Shown here one piece after another: positions 1-7,333 of a DNA stretch of 64,000 nt. Position 1 is the first letter of the stretch; each line of letters opens with the position of its first letter. Both the position numbers and the translations under genes were made by a program. The notes under the pieces are model-generated. The model did no database searches and was not told the DNA's origin. It saw only the letters and a program-made list of their open reading frames with translations. This stretch comes from Sphingomonas caeni (lineage in GTDB: Bacteria > Pseudomonadota > Alphaproteobacteria > Sphingomonadales > Sphingomonadaceae). The DNA lies in NCBI RefSeq assembly GCF_026013415.1, contig NZ_JAPDOK010000001.1, positions 189,342 to 253,341 of the forward strand, read 5' to 3'.

Positions 1-87
1 TTGCGGGTTCTGCTCCATCGCAGGGACCTTCGACTTGGCCTTCTGCGGTTCGCGGCCCTTGCGGACCAGCTGGTTAATCGTCGGCAT
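1..87 (-). CDS. rpsL: 30S ribosomal protein S12, N-terminal part (cut by window edge)
   Basis: The first 29 codons on the minus strand read [11 protein letters not shown] and continue with the typical S12 N-terminus, including the KAKSKVP stretch. S12 is a small-subunit protein at the decoding centre, and its gene usually opens the str operon (rpsL-rpsG-fusA-tuf). The start is the ATG complementary to 85-87. The gene runs off the left edge, so the rest of the operon lies outside. Identification rests on near-exact family sequence; only about a quarter of the protein is visible. Confidence 0.95.
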   Translation of the reverse strand, partial: MPTINQLVRKGREPQKAKSKVPAMEQNPQ

Positions 88-162
88 GAAGCCCTTCACC
101 TTTGTGTTACCGGGAAGCCCGGCGGGTTACTTTGCTGGAGCCCTTCACGAAGAATACGAAAA

Positions 163-263
163 GGCCCCGGGTGTCTTTTGACCCCCCGGGCCATTGCGTC
201 TCCAGCAACGTTCAGCGCTTGTCCCGTGAGAATCGATGCCGGAAAACCGGCCTCTCGCGGGAC
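163..263 (-). promoter_or_regulatory. Two strong stem-loops in the rpsL leader
   Basis: On the minus strand, before rpsL, two hairpins follow each other. The distal one pairs 221-231 with 253-263 (11 pairs, one wobble) around an inner stem 238-242/247-251 with an AAAA loop. The proximal one pairs 163-175 with 180-192 (13 positions, two mismatches, four-base loop) and is followed on the minus strand by TTTTCGTATTCTT. That is the shape of an intrinsic terminator, which would make it an attenuator about 75 bases before the rpsL start. No promoter hexamers could be assigned in 264-525, and nothing else was seen in that stretch. Confidence 0.5.
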
Positions 264-525
264 GCGGGGCCTATAACGAGGGCATGGCAGGCGGTCAATG
301 GCCTGAGACGGCCGGGGAGCAGGCGCGCGCATCGACACCCGGGCGGGCCTCAGTCGGCATCGCGCTGATAGCGGATTTGGGGGCGGAATCCATAGGTTTT
401 CAATCGTCTGCTCGGCATGCTGGCCGGAATGCCGGTGCCGGTGCTGACGGGCCTGGTCCCGCCGCCCGCCGACGCCGCACCCGCTTCCTAAGGGGATCGC
501 AACCTCTGTTCGCTAGGCCGGGCGA

Positions 526-1143
526 ATGGCCGCCTGGCGTCTCTCGATCATCAGCCCCACTCTGAAGGTGGAGGTCAGGCGCCGTCTTGTCGCGCGGCAA
601 GGGCCATTGCTCGCCGCCGCGGGCGCGCTGGGATCGGCGCTGCTGCTCGGCTGGAGTTCGCCCGCGCCGTTGCTCGCGATCAACCTCACCCTGATCGGCA
701 TGGCCGGAGTCGCGGGGCTCGGGCTGCTCGCCTATCTGTTCGCGCGGCTGACCGTGGCGCCGCTGGCCGACCCGCGCGTCGCCGCGCTCGCCGCCGCGCT
801 GATCCCGCCCGCGCTCTTCCCCGGAGTCGGGGTCCAGGCGCTGATTATCCCCGTATTTCTCTCGCTTTGGCTCGCCTGGCGGCGCAGCGATCAACGTGTC
901 GTCGCGCTAATGGTGCAATGCGGCGCGCTGGTTGGGCTGGTCAGTGCCGCAGGCGGCGACCCCGTTAACCATTTTATCTTCGCAACAATGCACGGTATAG
1001 CACTGTTTTTCATCCTCAATTGCCTCGATGGAAGCGCCAATGACAATCCCTCAATGGAACGAATGGGGGGTGAAACATGGCTGCCGCAAAATCCGCGTTA
1101 TGCTAGAGCAGTCCGGTTTTCGGAGTCGGGGAGTGGGGAGTAA
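526..1143 (+). CDS. Hypothetical multi-pass membrane protein
   Basis: A 205-residue protein with about five hydrophobic segments (roughly residues 28-43, 49-72, 83-118, 126-142 and 150-165) after a short basic N-terminus. No family was recognised. The C-terminal 40 residues are polar. It ends three bases before the bactofilin start, so the two are probably co-transcribed. The ATG at 526 has only a weak ribosome site; an in-frame GTG at 568 is an alternative. The competing minus-strand reading is low-complexity and looks like a shadow. Confidence 0.6.
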   Translation: MAAWRLSIISPTLKVEVRRRLVARQGPLLAAAGALGSALLLGWSSPAPLLAINLTLIGMAGVAGLGLLAYLFARLTVAPLADPRVAALAAALIPPALFPGVGVQALIIPVFLSLWLAWRRSDQRVVALMVQCGALVGLVSAAGGDPVNHFIFATMHGIALFFILNCLDGSANDNPSMERMGGETWLPQNPRYARAVRFSESGSGE

Positions 1144-1146
1144 CTA

Positions 1147-1632
1147 ATGGCTATGTTTAACAACAATAATCGGGGTCGCGACGAACGCCCGGCAATGCCG
1201 CCGGCACCGCCGCAGCAAAGCAGCTCGAGCAAGCGCGGCATGTTCTCGGTGATCGGGCCCGACATGATCATCACCGGCAACGTCACCGCCACCGCCGATC
1301 TGCACATCGACGGCCGCGTCGAAGGCGATGTCAGCTGCGGCAGCCTCGCCCAGGGCGCGGAAAGCCAGGTTTTCGGCAGCGTCACCGCCGAGACCGCGCG
1401 CATTGCCGGCGCGATCGAGGGCACCGTCCGCGTCAAGCAGCTCACGGTCGAGCGCTCGGCCAAGATCACCGGCGATGTCGAATATGAGAACATCACCATC
1501 GAGAATGGCGGCAATATCGACGGGCGCCTGAAGCATATGAGCACGGTCAATACGAGCGCAGCCGCAGGCCCGCGCCCGGTCGAGACCGCCGTCAGCTCGC
1601 CCTTCGGCGTGGCGAACGAGGAAGCCGCCTGA
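1147..1632 (+). CDS. Bactofilin family cytoskeletal protein
   Basis: A 161-residue protein with a disordered Asn/Pro/Gln/Ser-rich N-terminus (about 1-32), a central bactofilin (DUF583) domain from about 33 to 130 and a short flexible tail. The core shows the glycine- and valine-rich repeats of a right-handed beta-helix (DLHIDGRVEGDV, then similar rungs). Bactofilins form nucleotide-independent filaments that position cell-wall or stalk machinery at the membrane. The ATG is preceded by GGGGAG at good spacing. A membrane protein immediately upstream may be a partner; that link is inference. Confidence 0.93.
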   Translation: MAMFNNNNRGRDERPAMPPAPPQQSSSSKRGMFSVIGPDMIITGNVTATADLHIDGRVEGDVSCGSLAQGAESQVFGSVTAETARIAGAIEGTVRVKQLTVERSAKITGDVEYENITIENGGNIDGRLKHMSTVNTSAAAGPRPVETAVSSPFGVANEEAA

Positions 1633-1654
1633 TCCTCTGATCGGGGCGTTTTGA

Positions 1655-1690
1655 AAAGCGGCGCGATTCCCCCGGGAGCCGCGCCGCTTT
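1655..1690. terminator. Bidirectional terminator hairpin
   Basis: A perfect 11-base-pair stem (1655-1665 with 1680-1690, AAAGCGGCGCG) ends in AAA/TTT on either side, so it can serve both the bactofilin transcript and the convergent minus-strand gene ending at 1695. Confidence 0.75.
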
Positions 1691-1694
1691 CGAT

Positions 1695-2333
1695 TCAGAC
1701 GACCTTGCGTCCGAACACCGGGCGCGCAGGCGCGGGATCGGGCGCCTCGATCAGTCCGGCAGCCTTTTTCGACATATAGCGGGCGAGCGCGGCATCGGCG
1801 TCGAAGCTGGCCGGTGCGGCCTGGCCGGAGGCGGACACGCGCCCTCCCCCGCCCCGCGCCTTCATCGCCAGCAGCGAATCGACGAACTCCTGATAGCGCG
1901 CCTGGTGCAGCTCGGTGGTGGCGAGCGGGAGCTTGAACTCGGTGCTGCCATTGCCGTCGCGGTGAAGGACGACGAGCTGCCATGCCTGCGACTTGCCGGT
2001 ACCGGTCAGCACAATCGAGGCGTCGCCGACATCGGCCCAGGCGATCCGCCGCGTCCGCCACCAGGTCTTGAGCACGAGCGCATCGGATCCGGCCTCAACC
2101 GCGACCCGGTCGCCCACCAGGATCATCATCGCCCGCGTCGCGCCCACGGTGAAGGCGATCCAGATCAGCGGAATGAGCACGCCGTGCCCGATCCCGGTCG
2201 CGAAGATACGCCCCTTGCGTGACTGCGCGGCCCAGTCGGGATGGAGATAGAGCATGAGGAGGAAGGCAGCGCCCAGGCCGCAGAGCAAAGCCACGCCGAC
2301 CAGCTTGCCCTTGCCGTACCGAAGCGTTTCCAT
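1695..2333 (-). CDS. Hypothetical membrane protein with a cytoplasmic PH-like region
   Basis: A 212-residue protein with two hydrophobic segments (about 11-30 and 45-71), then a soluble part from about 75 to 155 that looks like the small beta-rich PH-like domains attached to bacterial membrane proteins (alternating beta strands around WWRTRRIAW and WQLVVLHRDG). The last 50 residues are Ala/Pro-rich. No specific function can be assigned. It is transcribed toward the shared terminator at 1655-1690. Confidence 0.7.
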   Translation of the reverse strand: METLRYGKGKLVGVALLCGLGAAFLLMLYLHPDWAAQSRKGRIFATGIGHGVLIPLIWIAFTVGATRAMMILVGDRVAVEAGSDALVLKTWWRTRRIAWADVGDASIVLTGTGKSQAWQLVVLHRDGNGSTEFKLPLATTELHQARYQEFVDSLLAMKARGGGGRVSASGQAAPASFDADAALARYMSKKAAGLIEAPDPAPARPVFGRKVV

Positions 2334-2390
2334 GGACCGAGCCCCCAGGATTGCGGGCGCAACTCTGCCTTTGGGGGACCTAAGGCCGGG

Positions 2391-2735
2391 TTAATCCCTC
2401 AGCGGATCGTGGCCCCAGTTCATCAGCGACCAGCGCCAGCGCGATCCGGGCACGCGCCATTCGTCGTGCGGCCCCTGCCCGCGATGCCGCGCGACGAAGC
2501 CCGCGACCTTGCGCATATGGGCATAGTCGCCGCCGTCCAGTGCCGCGCGCGGCATGCGCAGGATCGCCGCGATCCGCCGGCCCGAGATGCGGCCGACCGT
2601 GTCGGTTTCGCCCGGGCGCGTATAGCCGACCTTTCGGCTCTCCTCGGTCGCGAGCCATGCCTCGATCTCGTCCGCACTCATGTTCACCGCGGCGTGGAAG
2701 CGCGCCCAGACCTGGTCGTGATCGTCCTTGCCCAT
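2391..2735 (-). CDS. DUF3140 family protein
   Basis: The product matches the small DUF3140 family along its length: FHAAVNMSADE near the N-terminus, WLATEESRKVG, SGRRIAAILR, YAHMRKV, and the hallmark C-terminus SLMNWGHDP. Members are about 90-115 residues and of unproven function, some described as DNA-binding-like. The ATG at 2735 (114 residues, MGKDDHDQ) fits family N-termini. An ATG at 2747 and a TTG at 2771 are in frame, and the TTG overlaps the stop of the upstream gene, so the two genes are coupled. An imperfect hairpin at about 2342-2380 follows the stop. Confidence 0.8.
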   Translation of the reverse strand: MGKDDHDQVWARFHAAVNMSADEIEAWLATEESRKVGYTRPGETDTVGRISGRRIAAILRMPRAALDGGDYAHMRKVAGFVARHRGQGPHDEWRVPGSRWRWSLMNWGHDPLRD

Positions 2736-2767
2736 GCCCGCCCACATGACCCGAGGCGGCACATTTC

Positions 2768-3595
2768 TCAACCGCGTTCGCGCACCCAGCCCGGCGGGAT
2801 CATCCGGCCGGTCGCCTCGTCGCGCGTCCAGCCCTCTGCCAATTGTTTGCGCTCGTCATGCGCCGCGATCGCATTCAGCTTGGTCATGATGCTTTCGGTC
2901 ACCTCCTCGGGACTTCGCACCCTGCGCCACGCATTGCCGCGCGCCGGCTTGCCGCGCCGTTTTTCCTCGCGCCATTTAAGGAAGCGCAGCGCCAGATCGG
3001 GATCGAAGCGCGATTGACCCGCCTCCGCCACGGCGGGCCCCGACGCGGAAGGCGATTCCGCCACCGGCTCACCATCGGCGCCGCATCGATCGATTCCCAG
3101 CGTCGCCAGCCGGAATTCGAGCACCACTTCCGCTTCTTCCAGCGCCGCCTCCATCTGGCGCTCGAAGGCGGGCCACTTCCGCCGCCGCTGCCACACGAGG
3201 CTTTCCGAAAAGCCGATCGCGCGCGCTGCAGCCGCCACATTGCCGCAGCCGCGCAACGTGTCCAGGAACAGATCCTCGGCCCGCTTCGACCATTTGCCGG
3301 TCCGTGTCGCGACGATCTGAACCCGCCCGCTCCGTCCTCCGCGGATCGTCTCGAATTCGGCATCGCCGTCATGCGCGAACGGATCGGTCGCCCCCGCCAG
3401 CCGCCGGTGTGCCTCCTCCAGCGCCGCGCGGCACTCCAGCTCGAACGCGGCATCGCGCCTGCGCCTTTGCTCGGGCACGGTCCGGTCAAACCCCAAAGAC
3501 CGCGCCGCCGCCGCCTGATTCCCCGATCGCCGCAAATGATCGAGAAACGCCACCCGCCGCTCCACCGTAAACCGCCGCACCTTCCGCTTGGCCAT
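2768..3595 (-). CDS. Protein with two tandem homeodomain-like HTH repeats (terminase small-subunit-like)
   Basis: A 275-residue basic protein. Residues about 8-68 and 101-167 are clear copies of one another: both read FLD-LR--GN-AAAAR-(L/I)GF, then QRRR, then AFE and AALEEA. This is a helix-turn-helix of the homeodomain-like kind found in phage terminase small subunits and some recombination proteins. The C-terminal third is charged and ends near PPGWVRERG. The ATG at 3595 has GAGGCGA upstream; a longer reading from 3640 is less likely. There are no phage genes around it, so it is probably a chromosomal DNA-binding protein. DUF3140 follows in an overlapping reading frame. Confidence 0.7.
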   Translation of the reverse strand: MAKRKVRRFTVERRVAFLDHLRRSGNQAAAARSLGFDRTVPEQRRRRDAAFELECRAALEEAHRRLAGATDPFAHDGDAEFETIRGGRSGRVQIVATRTGKWSKRAEDLFLDTLRGCGNVAAAARAIGFSESLVWQRRRKWPAFERQMEAALEEAEVVLEFRLATLGIDRCGADGEPVAESPSASGPAVAEAGQSRFDPDLALRFLKWREEKRRGKPARGNAWRRVRSPEEVTESIMTKLNAIAAHDERKQLAEGWTRDEATGRMIPPGWVRERG

Positions 3596-3804
3596 GAGTT
3601 CGCCTCGAAAATGGGAACGAAAGCGGAACATTTCCCACATTGCAAGAAGGCAATGGGGTGCGTGCGCACGTTATCACTCCGTCCGCTATGCGCCCCAATG
3701 TCGGCCGTTCAGCTCGGCGACCGACGAACCTGGAAGCGGACGCTCGCTCAGATTGCTGAGTGACGGCAGCTAACGACCCAATTGCTGACGTTCGATTGGC
3801 TTAG

Positions 3805-4227
3805 CTATCTAAAGACGTCGTCCAGTTCCTTGTCACCGACAATTCGAAGGGCCAGCGTACCGCGCACGCCGTTGACGATCAGGGCGAGCAGTACGGCTCT
3901 GATCAAGAATGCGGTGACAGACTGAATCGACGTTGGCGAAGCGCCGAGCAGTGCAGAGTCAAGAATCAAGGCAAGTCCTGCCAAGCCCCCTCCGATCCAC
4001 CCTTTCGCCTGCCAAAGGCGTATGCCCCCAACCAGAAAAAGTAGGGGAATGAGGCTGGCTCCGATGAACCACGCGACAGCGTTGCCGAGGGGCTTATCGG
4101 CGACGCTCAGAAAAGCGAAATTGCCTATCGTCAAACGAGCAGCCTGGAAAAAGCAGGCGCCGCCGCCCCACCTTGATGCGCGCTTGGCACTTTCCCGCGT
4201 CGCCAAGCCTGCCAACCAAGTTGCCAC
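3805..4227 (-). CDS. Hypothetical membrane protein
   Basis: A 140-residue protein with four likely membrane segments (about 32-43, 49-71, 75-95 and 100-122). It starts at a GTG preceded by a strong GGGAGG ribosome site eight bases away, which is the main support for its being real. No family was recognised. Base composition is less GC-rich than in the flanking genes, and it lies inside the repeat-bordered islet, which suggests a separate origin. Confidence 0.6.
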   Translation of the reverse strand: MATWLAGLATRESAKRASRWGGGACFFQAARLTIGNFAFLSVADKPLGNAVAWFIGASLIPLLFLVGGIRLWQAKGWIGGGLAGLALILDSALLGASPTSIQSVTAFLIRAVLLALIVNGVRGTLALRIVGDKELDDVFR

Positions 4228-4386
4228 GATAGAAGCCTCCCGCGAACGTCACGCAAACTGGCGAAGAAGGGATCGGCGAGCAAGCTGTGTCGCTACAGAT
4301 GTCCGGTTTCCACCCAATTTCGGACATCCACCGTGACCAGGCGCATTCGCCGACACGAACGGCCGAGATTGGGTGGGAAGCTGCCG

Positions 4387-4641
4387 CTAGAATGCACTTC
4401 GCTCAACCGGGACCCCGACGGTAGTCAATGCTCGGACAAGGTCCGACGACAGCTTTGGGTTGAATTCGAAACCCACGTGCCACGCCGCTCCATCTCGTTC
4501 ACACTCGATAGACAGCGAGCCGTCAGAGTGATGGAGGACCTCTGTAACATCAGAGGGCGCAATCTCGTGAAGGGCCAGCAGCGCGCGTGCCTGATCGACT
4601 GACATTTCCGCTTCAAATCGCGGCTTATTTGGCGTGGGCAT
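4387..4641 (-). CDS. Hypothetical small soluble protein
   Basis: An 84-residue protein beginning MPTPNKPRF. The ATG at 4641 is preceded by AGGAGGT seven bases upstream, nearly ideal, so it is preferred over the longer reading from 4845. The sequence suggests a small alpha/beta fold (VDQARALLALH, then alternating strands) but matches no family I can name. Composition is close to that of its islet neighbour. Confidence 0.65.
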   Translation of the reverse strand: MPTPNKPRFEAEMSVDQARALLALHEIAPSDVTEVLHHSDGSLSIECERDGAAWHVGFEFNPKLSSDLVRALTTVGVPVERSAF

Positions 4642-4865
4642 AAGACCTCCTGCCTTGAGAATAGGCGAAAGGCCGGGGTGAGCAACTTCCGTTAGCAGAA
4701 CGTCCGCACCTGGGTCGTTAGCTGCCGCTCGAGCAGCGGAAATGGGGACGGCAGCTTCGCGGGTTCGCCTCCCGAGAGTGGACAGGCCGCTAACGGCCCA
4801 CAAGGCGACATTCGCCGGTCGCGTCTGCAACCCAGACAATCCCAAAGCGAAGGCACACTCACCCC

Positions 4866-6263
4866 CTAAATATGAATCACCCGCCCATAGGCCGCCAGCA
4901 CGCTCTCATGCATCATCTCGCTCAGCGTCGGATGCGGGAACACCGTCTCCATCAGCTCGGCCTCGGTGGTCTCGAGCGTCTTGCCGATCGTATAGCCCTG
5001 GATCAGCTCGGTCACCTCGGCGCCGATCATGTGCGCGCCGAGCAGCTCGCCCGTCCTGGCGTCGAACACCGTCTTGATGAAGCCCTCCGCCTCGCCCAGC
5101 GCGATCGCCTTGCCGTTGCCGATGAAGGGGAAGTTGCCGACCTTGACCTCGTAGCCGGCCTCCTTCGCCTTGGCCTCGGTCAACCCCACCGACGCGATCT
5201 GCGGGTGGCAATAGGTGCAGCCCGGGATATTGCGCGGGTCCATCGCATGCGGATGGCCGCCCGCGATCGCCTCGGCCGCGATCACGCCCTCATGGCTCGC
5301 CTTGTGCGCGAGCCATGGCGGCGCGGTGACGTCGCCGATGGCGTAGAGCCCGTCGATGTTGGTCTTGCACGCGCCGTCGGTGACGATGTGCCCGCGGTCG
5401 GTCTTCACGCCGAGCGCTTCGAGCCCGATGTTCTCGGTGTTGGGGACGATGCCGATCGCGACGATGACATGGCTGAACTCGCTCGTCGCGACCTTGCCGT
5501 CCTTGTCCTTGATCGAGGCCTTCACGCCCGAGGCGCCCACTTCGAGCTTCTCGACCCCGGCCTTGGTCATGATCGTCATGCCCTGCTTCTTGAGCGACTT
5601 TTCGAGGAAGGCCGACACATCGGCATCCTCGACGGGCACGACGCGGTCGAGCATCTCGACCACCGTCACTTCCGAACCCATGTCGTTATAGAAGCTGGCG
5701 AACTCGATCCCGATCGCACCCGATCCGATCACCAGAAGCTTGGTGGGCATCTCGCCCGGCGTCATCGCGTGGCGATAGGTCCAGACGCGCTTGCCGTCGG
5801 CGGGCGCGAAGGGCAGGTCGCGGGCCCGGGCGCCGGTGGCGACAATGATGTTCTTGGCGGTCAGTTCGGTCTTGCCGCCGTCCTTGTCGGTGACGGTCAG
5901 CTTGCCCTTCGCGGTCAAGACCCCGGTGCCCATATGCACCGCGATCTTGTTCTTCTTCATGAGGCCGGTGACGCCCTTGTTGAGCTGCGACGCGACGCCG
6001 CGCGAGCGCTTCACCACCGCGTCGAGGTCCGCGCTGATCTTCTCGGCGGCCAGCCCGTAATCCTTGGCGTGCTGCATGTAGTGGAAGATCTCGGCCGAGC
6101 GGAGCAGCGCCTTGGTGGGGATGCAGCCCCAGTTGAGGCAGATGCCACCCAGCAGCTCGCGCTCGACGATCGCGGTCTTGAGGCCCAGCTGGCTCGCCCG
6201 GATCGCGGCGACATAGCCGCCCGGGCCCGAACCGAGGACCAGACAATCGTAAGTTTCAGCCAT
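4866..6263 (-). CDS. lpd: Dihydrolipoyl dehydrogenase (E3)
   Basis: A 465-residue flavoprotein that reoxidises dihydrolipoamide on E2 with NAD+. Visible features: the FAD-binding GSGPGG near residue 11, the redox disulphide in GGICLNWGCIPTK (Cys42 and Cys47), the second dinucleotide-binding motif GSGAIG, and the C-terminal HPTLSE holding the active-site base. The start overlaps the end of the upstream membrane gene by 8 bases. It is the last gene of the minus-strand group that starts with pdhC, so it most likely serves pyruvate dehydrogenase, although E3 can be shared with other 2-oxoacid complexes. Confidence 0.97.
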   Translation of the reverse strand: MAETYDCLVLGSGPGGYVAAIRASQLGLKTAIVERELLGGICLNWGCIPTKALLRSAEIFHYMQHAKDYGLAAEKISADLDAVVKRSRGVASQLNKGVTGLMKKNKIAVHMGTGVLTAKGKLTVTDKDGGKTELTAKNIIVATGARARDLPFAPADGKRVWTYRHAMTPGEMPTKLLVIGSGAIGIEFASFYNDMGSEVTVVEMLDRVVPVEDADVSAFLEKSLKKQGMTIMTKAGVEKLEVGASGVKASIKDKDGKVATSEFSHVIVAIGIVPNTENIGLEALGVKTDRGHIVTDGACKTNIDGLYAIGDVTAPPWLAHKASHEGVIAAEAIAGGHPHAMDPRNIPGCTYCHPQIASVGLTEAKAKEAGYEVKVGNFPFIGNGKAIALGEAEGFIKTVFDARTGELLGAHMIGAEVTELIQGYTIGKTLETTEAELMETVFPHPTLSEMMHESVLAAYGRVIHI

Positions 6264-6678
6264 TGCTCATCATTCCCATGCAAGTCAGCAGCCACCCCGA
6301 AAGGCTCCACACCACGCCCCACACCGCGCCGATCACGAATACCGAACTCAGCCGGTGCACGATCCCGTTTGCGTCGAGCTTCGGCAGCTGGTGGCGCTGG
6401 GTGACGAGGGTGCCCAGCACCAGAAACAGGCCGCCGACGATCAGCGCGCGCAGCGCGCCCAGCGGGCCGAACGCCACGTCCGCCCAATTGCCTTCGAACG
6501 GCAGGAACACCAGCACGCTGAGTAGCGCCAGCGCCGGATAGATCGGGATCAGCAGCAGCAGGTCGCCGCCGCTCATCTTGAGCCGTCCGCAAAACGCCAT
6601 CACCATCGGCACCGACAGCATCAGCACCGCGACGAGCAGCCCCTGGAGCAGCGCGAACGGGATCGTGGGAAAGCCCAT
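6256..6678 (-). CDS. Hypothetical inner-membrane protein in the pdh operon
   Basis: A 140-residue protein with four hydrophobic segments (about 6-29, 38-59, 69-90 and 112-134). No known family was recognised. Its ATG overlaps the stop of the thioesterase gene (TGATG) and its end overlaps lpd by 8 bases, so it is translated from the pdhC-lpd transcript. A role in pyruvate metabolism is not implied by the sequence itself. Confidence 0.75.
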   Translation of the reverse strand: MGFPTIPFALLQGLLVAVLMLSVPMVMAFCGRLKMSGGDLLLLIPIYPALALLSVLVFLPFEGNWADVAFGPLGALRALIVGGLFLVLGTLVTQRHQLPKLDANGIVHRLSSVFVIGAVWGVVWSLSGWLLTCMGMMSNG

Positions 6679-7088
6679 CAGCTGGCGGCCTTCACGAACG
6701 GCGGAACGTCGCGCGGACGCCGCGCCTCGTCGATGGCGACGAAGGTGAAACTGGCTTCGGTCACTTTGTGCATTTCTTCCTCATGGCGGTGGCGGCGCCA
6801 CGCCTCGACCGCGACGGTCATCGATGTACGGCCGGTGCGGACCAGTTCGGCGAAGACCGACAGCTCGTCGCCGACCGACACGGGCAAATGAAACTGCATC
6901 CCCTCCACCGCGATCGTCACCGCGCGGCCATGGGCGTGGCGCGACGCCACCGAACCTGCGGCGCTGTCCATCCAGCTCATCAGCCAGCCGCCGAAAATGT
7001 CGCCATAGGGGTTGGCATCGGCGGGCATGGCGATGACGCGAATCGTGGGCGCGCGCTGCGGCGGCGAACCTTCGGGCATGTCAGGCAT
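6678..7088 (-). CDS. Acyl-CoA thioesterase (hotdog fold, YciA-like)
   Basis: A 136-residue protein of the hotdog thioesterase superfamily. The hallmark N(P)YGDIFGGWLMSWMD (residues about 26-41) holds the catalytic Asp, and a second conserved strand VEGMQFHLPVSVGD follows. Family members hydrolyse short- to long-chain acyl-CoAs. The start at 7088 (MPDMPEGS) is chosen because the longer reading has an atypical Arg/Pro-rich extension; it overlaps the upstream small gene by 8 bases. The position between E2 and E3 of pyruvate dehydrogenase suggests control of acetyl- or acyl-CoA pools, which is inference. Confidence 0.88.
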   Translation of the reverse strand: MPDMPEGSPPQRAPTIRVIAMPADANPYGDIFGGWLMSWMDSAAGSVASRHAHGRAVTIAVEGMQFHLPVSVGDELSVFAELVRTGRTSMTVAVEAWRRHRHEEEMHKVTEASFTFVAIDEARRPRDVPPFVKAAS

Positions 7089-7323
7089 CGCCCTCGCCCC
7101 CGGAGCCGGCCTTGCCCGCGGCATTGGCGATGATGGCCTTGTCCTCCTCATAGGCGCGGCGGATCGGGCCGACGCCCATCAGGATCACCGCCCCCATTGC
7201 GATATAGGCGACCAGCCAGATGTCCTTTTCCGCCAATGGGTACGACCAGGTGGCGAGCGCGGCGATCAGCATCGCGGCGAAGATGCCGATCACGATATGG
7301 AGGACCTCAAGCAGGACACGCAT
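7081..7323 (-). CDS. Small two-helix membrane protein
   Basis: An 80-residue protein with two membrane segments (about 4-24 and 35-53) and a Gly/Ala-rich tail. No family was recognised. It starts 11 bases after the pdhC stop and overlaps the thioesterase gene, so it belongs to the same operon. Confidence 0.7.
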   Translation of the reverse strand: MRVLLEVLHIVIGIFAAMLIAALATWSYPLAEKDIWLVAYIAMGAVILMGVGPIRRAYEEDKAIIANAAGKAGSGGEGDA

Positions 7324-7333
7324 CGCCCGGGCC

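Larger units (their letters stand above)
3765..4816. repeat. Three diverged copies of a ~30-base repeat bordering a small islet
   Basis: GGCAGCTAACGACCCA occurs at 3765-3780 and, inverted and identical over 16 bases, at 4711-4726; similarity continues outward with TGC-GACGTTC. A third, more diverged copy (GGCCGCTAACGGCCCA, then GGCGACATTCGCC) is at 4785-4816. The span between holds two small minus-strand genes with visibly lower GC than the neighbours. Confidence 0.6.

Noticed and set aside
2391-3595. Prophage remnant, because of the terminase-like HTH
   Set aside because: No integrase, capsid, tail or lysis genes nearby, and the composition matches the chromosome.
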